From assembly GCF_014077505.1 (NCBI RefSeq), contig NZ_JACGWA010000009.1, positions 1 to 64,000 on the forward strand: DNA of 64,000 nt. The letters run 5' to 3'. The notes under the pieces were generated by a model. It saw only the letters and a list, made by a program, of their open reading frames with translations. It was not told the DNA's origin and ran no database searches. The position numbers and the translations under genes are program-made. This document shows, one piece after another, positions 58,641 to 64,000 of the stretch; the stretch's first letter is position 1, and the number at the start of each line of letters is the position of its first letter. This stretch comes from Colwellia sp. BRX10-3 (GTDB lineage Bacteria > Pseudomonadota > Gammaproteobacteria > Enterobacterales > Alteromonadaceae).

Positions 58641-60707
58641 ATGAAGAAAATAATAACGGGTGCTGTTTGCACCTCTTTACTGTTCATTGCTGGTTGTAAT
58701 GATAACACCAGCTCAAAAGCGGCTGTTGAAGCACCTGTAATGCAAAAAACAGCATTAGCATCTGGTATTGATAAAGCCAATATGGATTTATCGGTTCGTC
58801 CACAAGACAACTTCTACCGTTACGTTAACGGCGCATGGCTAAACAGCAACGAAATTCCTGGTGACAAAACCTCAATTGGTTCATTTTACGACTTACGTGA
58901 TGAAGCTGATGATAACGTAAAAGCAATTATCGAAGAATTAGCCGCAACTAAAGATTTAAAAATGGGTAGCGACGAGCAAAAAGTTGCCGACTTATTCCGC
59001 TCATTTATGGATACAGACACCCGAAATGCTGCAGGTACTGCGCCAGTTCAAGCGATATTTGATCGTATTGATAGCCTGAAAGATAAAAATGAACTCGCTA
59101 CATTCTTTGGTGAAAATCAAAAAATTGGTGTGAGCAGTCCGTTAGCTTTTTACATCAGCGTTGATGCGAAAGACTCTACTCGCTACGCTACACACGTTTG
59201 GCAAAGCGGCTTAGGTTTACCTGACAGAGATTACTACTTTAATGAAACTGAGCGTTTTGAACAATTACGTACCGGTTACATTGCTCACATTGAAAACATG
59301 TTTAACCTAGCGGGCTTAAAAGGCGGCAAGGCTGCTGCACAAACCATCATGGCACTTGAAACAAAGTTAGCCGGTTTTCATTGGACAAAAGTTGAATCTC
59401 GAGACAGCACAAAACGTTATAACAAATTTGATGTTACTGACTTAAATACCGTCACTGATGCCTTTAATTGGACAGTTTTCCTTGAAGCACAAGGTGTTCC
59501 TGCTCAGAAAGACTTAATTGTTAACCAACCTTCATTTGTGAAAGGTTTTGGTGAAACATTCGCAGCTACATCGCTTGCTGATTGGCAAACTTACTTAACT
59601 TTTCACACCTTAAGTAATTTTGCAAGTTCATTAACTACTGCTTTAGATAATGAGAATTTTGACTTTTATTCTAAGCAATTAAGTGGTCGTGAAGAGCAAC
59701 GCCCAATGTGGAAACGTGGCGTTTCGGTAGTTAATAGCAATTTAGGTGAAGTTATTGGTAAAGTTTATGTTGGCCGTCACTTTAAACCTGAAGCTAAAAC
59801 ACGTATGACACAATTGGTTGAAAATTTGCGCGGTGCTTATGGCGCAAGTATTGATGACCTAGAGTGGATGTCAGATTCTACTAAAAAAGCAGCACATGTA
59901 AAACTAGCGAGCTTTGATCCTAAAATAGGTTACCCAGACAAGTGGGAAGATTATTCTGCACTTGTTATTAAAAATGACGATTTAGTCGGTAACAAAATGC
60001 GCTCTGGCATAGTTGCTCACGAAAAAGAAGTCGCTAAACTAGGTGGTCCAATCGACCGTCAAGAATGGGGCATGACACCTCAAACAGTGAACGCTTATTA
60101 CAATCCAACTAAGAATGAAATTGTATTTCCAGCCGCAATTTTACAACCACCATTTTTTAACTTAAGTGCAGACGACGCAGTAAACTACGGCGGTATTGGC
60201 GCGGTTATTGGTCATGAAATGGGGCACGGCTTTGACGACCAAGGCAGTAAATATGACGGTGACGGCAACATGCGTAACTGGTGGACTGATGAAGATTTAG
60301 CTGCTTTTAAAGTACGAACTGACAACTTAGTTGCACAATACAGTAACTATGCGGTATTTGATGACTTAAACGTTAATGGTGAGCTAACTTTAGGCGAAAA
60401 CATTGGTGATTTATCAGGTGTTACTATCGCCTATAAAGCTTACAAAGCATCATTAAATGGTAAAGAAGCGACCGTGATTGACGGCTTAACTGGCGATCAA
60501 CGTTTCTTCATGGGCTATGCACAAGTATGGCGCGGCAAAATGGTTGAAAAATCATTACGTAACCGCGTAGCAACTGACCCGCATTCACCTGCTGAGTTCC
60601 GTGCTTTAGGTTCATTATCAAACATGCCTGAGTTTTATCGCGCATTTGACGTAAAAAAAGGTGACGCTATGTATATTGCACCTGAGAAACGCGTTAAAAT
60701 TTGGTAA
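58641..60707 (+). CDS. M13-family metallopeptidase lipoprotein
   Basis: Neprilysin/PepO-type zinc peptidase, 688 residues. The N-terminus has a lipobox (LFIAGC, C19). The active site is HEMGH (525-529), with the third ligand glutamate E586 in LGENIGDLSG. The early sequence RPQDNFYRYVNGAWL and the C-terminal DPHSPAEFRALGSLSNMPEFYRAF are typical of the family, and the zinc ligands look functional. As a lipoprotein it would cut peptides in the periplasm. It ends at a strong terminator. Confidence 0.92.
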   Translation: MKKIITGAVCTSLLFIAGCNDNTSSKAAVEAPVMQKTALASGIDKANMDLSVRPQDNFYRYVNGAWLNSNEIPGDKTSIGSFYDLRDEADDNVKAIIEELAATKDLKMGSDEQKVADLFRSFMDTDTRNAAGTAPVQAIFDRIDSLKDKNELATFFGENQKIGVSSPLAFYISVDAKDSTRYATHVWQSGLGLPDRDYYFNETERFEQLRTGYIAHIENMFNLAGLKGGKAAAQTIMALETKLAGFHWTKVESRDSTKRYNKFDVTDLNTVTDAFNWTVFLEAQGVPAQKDLIVNQPSFVKGFGETFAATSLADWQTYLTFHTLSNFASSLTTALDNENFDFYSKQLSGREEQRPMWKRGVSVVNSNLGEVIGKVYVGRHFKPEAKTRMTQLVENLRGAYGASIDDLEWMSDSTKKAAHVKLASFDPKIGYPDKWEDYSALVIKNDDLVGNKMRSGIVAHEKEVAKLGGPIDRQEWGMTPQTVNAYYNPTKNEIVFPAAILQPPFFNLSADDAVNYGGIGAVIGHEMGHGFDDQGSKYDGDGNMRNWWTDEDLAAFKVRTDNLVAQYSNYAVFDDLNVNGELTLGENIGDLSGVTIAYKAYKASLNGKEATVIDGLTGDQRFFMGYAQVWRGKMVEKSLRNRVATDPHSPAEFRALGSLSNMPEFYRAFDVKKGDAMYIAPEKRVKIW

Positions 60708-60734
60708 GCTTAAATGCTAGATTACTAGAAAACT

Positions 60735-60760
60735 AAAAAGGAGCTTCGGCTCCTTTTTTT
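60735..60760 (+). terminator. terminator of the M13 peptidase gene
   Basis: A 10-bp stem (AAAAAGGAGC / GCTCCTTTTT) closed by a stable TTCG tetraloop and a T-run. Confidence 0.9.
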
Positions 60761-60848
60761 ACGTGTGTTGTATAGCCTCCCAGACACCACTGCAAGGTTT
60801 TCATTGTAAAGCAGTATACTTAACCGTAAAATCACCCGCTTAATAGAT

Positions 60849-60978
60849 GATACTTTTAGCCAGAAATTGCATTGTTATTTTTTGGCTGATTTATAGGGAA
60901 CACGATTTAAAGCCGTGACTGTACCCGCAACTGTAAATAGCTTCAGGTTAAAAGCTATAAGTCAGGACACCTAGTATC
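60849..60978 (+). ncRNA. cobalamin riboswitch (compact)
   Basis: Conserved aptamer pieces are present in order: TAGGGAAC, GATTTAAAGCCGTGACTGT, CCCGCAACTGT, and the B12 box AGTCAGGACACCT (60960-60972). P1 is formed by GATACT (60849-60854) and AGTATC (60973-60978). Between CAACTGT and the B12 box there is only a 7-bp hairpin (ATAGCTT 60937-60943 / AAGCTAT 60952-60958), so the usual second conserved block (GCCACTG…GGGAAGG) is missing. Under high cobalamin it should repress the btuD-btuC-cobO-btuF genes downstream. The expression platform is not a plain terminator. Confidence 0.88.
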
Positions 60979-61118
60979 AAAACTTTACACCTAACTAATA
61001 ATGTTAACACCGTGCGGGAATACACGCGAGTTACACTGTCTACAAGACATTTGTATACTATTGTCTCGCCTTAGTTTCATTATTCTTTATAAGCTTTTGA
61101 ATTAACTTTTAGGCAGCA

Positions 61119-61190
61119 ATGAAAATAACCATATTGCACATTATTAAAAATATTTCACACCTAGTGTGCATTAAGCTGAGCTACCTTTAA
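61119..61190 (+). CDS. small upstream ORF overlapping the btuD start
   Basis: Twenty-three codons (MKITILHIIKNISHLVCIK then LSYL) with TAGG six bases before the ATG. Its TAA overlaps the btuD ATG (TAATG), so btuD may be translated by termination-reinitiation. btuD itself has little Shine-Dalgarno sequence. Within it lies a TGCACA / TGTGCA inverted repeat and CACAC CTA GTGTG, which could mask the site. It sits between the riboswitch and btuD and could be the switch point. I do not recognise the peptide. Confidence 0.4.
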   Translation: MKITILHIIKNISHLVCIKLSYL

Positions 61191-62032
61191 TGTCAAAATT
61201 ACTCAGTGTTGAATCCGTGTCCTGGTCAGTTGAAAAACAAGATATTCTCAATAATATTTCATTTGACGTTACCAGCGGCGATATTATCGGCATTATTGGC
61301 CCCAATGGCGCAGGTAAAACCTCACTTCTAAAGTGCTTACTAAACCAATATAAAAACTGGCAAGGGAGCATTAAACTAAAAAATAAAGCACTAACACATT
61401 ATAGACCCCATGAATTAGCGCAAATATTCGCTTTAGTGGTACAAAACGCACCACCGATATTTGATTTAAAAGTTTATGATGTGGTTAGAATGGGCTTACT
61501 GCCCTATAAAGCCCTTTTTGCTAGCGACAACAATGATGATAAAAAAAACATTATGCTCGCGTTAGAAAAAGTCGGTTTAGCCTCCAGCCAGGCTAAGTTT
61601 TTTAACACCTTATCTGGCGGTGAACAACAGCGAGTATTAATCGCTAAAGCCTTAGTTCAAAAAGCAAAAATATTAGTGCTTGATGAACCCACTAATCACT
61701 TAGATATTTTCTATCAACACCAAATATTACAACTGGTTAAAGCGTTAAACATTACCGTAATTATGACCATACATGACCTCAACCTTGCCGCACATTACTG
61801 CAATAGATTACTGTTGTTAGATAAAGGCAACTTGGTTAGCGACAATAGTGTTGATCAAGTGTTAAAACCTGAGCTACTCACGAAAGTTTTTGGATTGCCT
61901 TGTCATCGAGACAACGAATTACATTCTGGCGTACCTAGAGTCTATTTTTATCCCGCTTGTGATACCTCGATGAATAATCCGTCAGCACTTAATTCACCCT
62001 TGTTGAATTCCAGTAAAGGTGAATACTCGTGA
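61190..62032 (+). CDS. btuD: vitamin B12 ABC transporter ATPase BtuD
   Basis: ATP-binding protein of 280 residues. Walker A is GPNGAGKT (37-44), signature LSGGEQQRVLIAKAL, Walker B ILVLDEPTNHLD and the switch MTIHDLNLAAHYCN. The domain is of the FecE/BtuD class for siderophore and cobalamin import. It lies behind a cobalamin riboswitch and next to btuC and a corrinoid adenosyltransferase, so B12 is the predicted substrate. The last 20 residues are a polar extension. Confidence 0.92.
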   Translation: MSKLLSVESVSWSVEKQDILNNISFDVTSGDIIGIIGPNGAGKTSLLKCLLNQYKNWQGSIKLKNKALTHYRPHELAQIFALVVQNAPPIFDLKVYDVVRMGLLPYKALFASDNNDDKKNIMLALEKVGLASSQAKFFNTLSGGEQQRVLIAKALVQKAKILVLDEPTNHLDIFYQHQILQLVKALNITVIMTIHDLNLAAHYCNRLLLLDKGNLVSDNSVDQVLKPELLTKVFGLPCHRDNELHSGVPRVYFYPACDTSMNNPSALNSPLLNSSKGEYS

Positions 62033-63036
62033 GAATGATTAGTGCCATTAAAGGTAAAAATTCTTGGGTATTTTCAGGCCTAATTATTTTTACTATTTTC
62101 TCCAGTATTCTCTCAATTACCTATGGACCAGCAACAATAACAAGTACTGATATATTTCAATGTGTAGTTAATGAATGTGCTTCACCTATGCACGACATGG
62201 TGATTTGGCAAATACGTATTCCACGTGTTTTAGTCGGTTTAGTGGCTGGCATGGGTTTAGCTTGTGCCGGGGCCATATTGCAAAATGTAACTCGCAACCC
62301 GCTTGCCGACCCTTATTTATTCGGCATTATTTCTGGTGCAGGTTTAGGGGCAACCATAGCCACCTTAGTATTAAACGATCAACAGTCGCTTGCATTGCCG
62401 TTGGCGGCATTTTTGGGCGCATTATTTTCTGTGGTCATCGTTTTTGGTATCGCAACTTTACTGCGTAATATGAGCCATTTACTATTAACCGGCGTGGCGG
62501 TTTCATTCATGCTGGGTTCTATCAGTCACTTTATTCTGTATCTTGGTGATCCGTTCGCTACCAACCGCGTAATTTTTTGGTTAATGGGCAGTTTAACGCG
62601 TGTTGAAATGTTTCACTTTTACTTGATCGGTGCCATGGTATTAATAACTTTACTGACTATTTTTGCCTTACATAGACAAATAGACGCGCTATTACTCGGC
62701 GATGAAAGCGCGGCAAGCCTTGGCGTTAATGTTGATAAACTACGCTTAATTCTTTTAGCTTTATGCGCAGCGGTTACCGCCACCATTGTTGCTTATTGCG
62801 GTGGTATTGGTTTTGTTGGTTTGATGATCCCACATATTGTTAGGCAACTGGTTGGCGTTACAACCATGCCGTTAATTATTGGTTCAGCGTTAGTCGGCGG
62901 CTGTTTTTTAATTTGGGTTGATGTTGCAGCGCGCAGTGCCCTGAGCAATGTCGAAATTCCCATTGGAATCATTACTTCAGCCATTGGCAGTATTTTCTTT
63001 TTAGCGATTATGTATCGCACTCGTAAAACAGGATAA
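62029..63036 (+). CDS. btuC: vitamin B12 ABC transporter permease BtuC
   Basis: Permease of 335 residues with about ten helices of the FecCD/BtuC type. The signature NPLADPYLFGIISGAGLGA and GFVGLMIPHIVRQLVG are typical. It starts with GTG at 62029, overlapping the btuD TGA by 4 nt; ATG at 62035 is a possible alternative. Together with BtuD and the BtuF-like protein at the right edge it forms the importer. Confidence 0.93.
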   Translation: MRMISAIKGKNSWVFSGLIIFTIFSSILSITYGPATITSTDIFQCVVNECASPMHDMVIWQIRIPRVLVGLVAGMGLACAGAILQNVTRNPLADPYLFGIISGAGLGATIATLVLNDQQSLALPLAAFLGALFSVVIVFGIATLLRNMSHLLLTGVAVSFMLGSISHFILYLGDPFATNRVIFWLMGSLTRVEMFHFYLIGAMVLITLLTIFALHRQIDALLLGDESAASLGVNVDKLRLILLALCAAVTATIVAYCGGIGFVGLMIPHIVRQLVGVTTMPLIIGSALVGGCFLIWVDVAARSALSNVEIPIGIITSAIGSIFFLAIMYRTRKTG

Positions 63037-63041
63037 CTCAC

Positions 63042-63647
63042 ATGACAACAGATGCAGATAAAACTCAAAAACACCAAGAGCGCATGCAACGCCTTAAAGA
63101 CAAAGTTGATGCCCGTATTGATTCAGCTCAAGAAGAGCGCGGTTTACTTATTGTTATTACCGGCAACGGTAAAGGCAAATCAACCTCAGGCTTTGGCACA
63201 CTCGCTCGCGCTGTTGGCCACGGCTATAAAGCCGCGGCATTACAATTCATCAAAGGTGATTGGGCTTGCGGTGAACGTAACTTATTAGAAAACAATGGTG
63301 TTGAGTTTCACGTAATGGCAACGGGGTTTACTTGGGATACTCAAGATAAATCAAAAGATATTGCCGCCGCAACGAAAGTATGGAACGAGGCAAAACGTTT
63401 GCTAAAAGATGAAAGTGTCGACGTAGTTCTCCTTGATGAATTAACTTATATGTTGTCATTCAAGTATTTAGATTTAGATGAAGTGATTGAAGCTATAGTT
63501 AACCGCCCTGCGATGCAACATGTCATTATCACGGGCCGTGCTTGCCATCGCAGTATTATCGAACTTGCCGATACGGTTAGTGAAGTACAACCCCTCAAGC
63601 ATGCATTTGATAATGGTATAAAAGCACAAAAAGGTATTGATTGGTAG
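63042..63647 (+). CDS. cobO: corrinoid (cob(I)alamin) adenosyltransferase
   Basis: ATP:corrinoid adenosyltransferase of the CobA/CobO/BtuR type, 201 residues. The P-loop is GNGKGKST (41-48), with the conserved ALQFIKGDWACGERNLLE and VLLDELTYML. It converts imported cobalamin to adenosylcobalamin, so import and activation are coupled in one operon. It starts five bases after btuC ends. The name could also be btuR or cobA by convention. Confidence 0.93.
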   Translation: MTTDADKTQKHQERMQRLKDKVDARIDSAQEERGLLIVITGNGKGKSTSGFGTLARAVGHGYKAAALQFIKGDWACGERNLLENNGVEFHVMATGFTWDTQDKSKDIAAATKVWNEAKRLLKDESVDVVLLDELTYMLSFKYLDLDEVIEAIVNRPAMQHVIITGRACHRSIIELADTVSEVQPLKHAFDNGIKAQKGIDW

Positions 63648-63679
63648 CCGACTTGGCTGCAATAACAAATGGAATGTTA

Positions 63680-64000
63680 ATGAAAATAATCCGCTCTCTA
63701 GTCATAGTTTTAATGAGCTTCACTTATGCAGCAGGCGCACAAGCAAGTAGTAAAAATGTTAATAATACCGCGGTTAGTGATGTGCCTAAACCCCGCATCA
63801 TTGCACTCTCTCCGCACATTGTTGAAATACTGTTTAAAATAGGGGCTGGTGATCAAATCATCGCCACTACAGATTACGCAGATTACCCACTTGCAGCAAA
63901 GAAAATCCCAAAGATCGGCAGTGCATCGCGTATTCAGTTAGAGCGAGTAATTGAATTACAACCCGACTTAATTATTGCCTGGAGAAGTGGTAATCCCAGT
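63680..64000 (+). CDS. btuF: vitamin B12-binding protein BtuF (partial, truncated by window edge)
   Basis: The first 107 codons of a periplasmic binding protein. A signal peptide (about 1-22, ending AAGAQA) is followed by RIIALSPHIVEILFKIGAG and YADYPLAAKKIPKIGS, typical of class III binding proteins for cobalamin and siderophores. An ATGGAA ribosome site lies upstream. The gene continues past 64000, so the rest is unseen. Confidence 0.85.
   Translation, partial: MKIIRSLVIVLMSFTYAAGAQASSKNVNNTAVSDVPKPRIIALSPHIVEILFKIGAGDQIIATTDYADYPLAAKKIPKIGSASRIQLERVIELQPDLIIAWRSGNPS

Overview
The window looks like chromosomal DNA of a marine gammaproteobacterium of the order Alteromonadales. Colwelliaceae (Colwellia or Thalassotalea type) fits best. 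The basis is the AT-rich sequence, the conserved gammaproteobacterial gene blocks, the pilV-W-X-Y1-E/TapY2 type IV pilus set, and several exported peptidases. The genus is inferred, not proven. There is no sign of a phage, plasmid, insertion sequence or CRISPR array. Gene order is mostly housekeeping.

Layout. The left edge (1-360) is the 5' leader and two tandem promoters of a ribosomal RNA operon that reads leftwards out of the window. Next come pssA, a DUF4124 protein, and the clpB-pgeF-rluD / bamD divergent block. glnB and nadE follow. From 9150 to 17060 lies the minor pilin region. Two FimT/GspH-type pseudopilin genes on the plus strand converge on a minus-strand operon pilV-pilW-pilX-pilY1-pilE-tapY2. 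Upstream of it on the same strand is murJ-ribF-ileS-lspA-fkpB-ispH, which supplies lipid II flipping, FMN/FAD, isoleucyl-tRNA, lipoprotein processing and isoprenoids. rpsT diverges from murJ.

The middle (25.9-46.2 kb) is a looser set of single genes. It holds exported peptidases (an M49-like lipoprotein, an M3 Dcp-like lipoprotein, an exported M18 aminopeptidase), a TlpA-like thioredoxin, a tetratricopeptide lipoprotein with a stop codon in its signal peptide, DUF3010, a DTW-domain tRNA modifier, a YggN-like protein, zapE, a cold shock gene, a SpoU methyltransferase, a one-helix signal peptidase, a cyclophilin with a GlyGly-CTERM tail, nudC, arfB, hpf, an acetyltransferase and an acyltransferase. 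From 46.4 kb: azlCD, then comEC-msbA-lpxK-ycaR-kdsB for lipid A flipping, lipid A phosphorylation and KDO activation, then lolCDE for lipoprotein release, then an M13 peptidase lipoprotein. The right edge is a vitamin B12 locus: a cobalamin riboswitch, btuD, btuC, an ATP:corrinoid adenosyltransferase and the start of btuF.

The least expected observations are these. (1) A 41-codon ORF directly upstream of arfB looks like a truncated ArfB N-terminus with its GGQ altered. (2) A 23-codon ORF between the cobalamin riboswitch and btuD has a stop codon that overlaps the btuD start (TAATG). (3) The cobalamin riboswitch is unusually compact. (4) The signal peptide of an otherwise intact lipoprotein is cut by a TGA after five codons. 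I did not find evidence for a wholly new multi-gene system.
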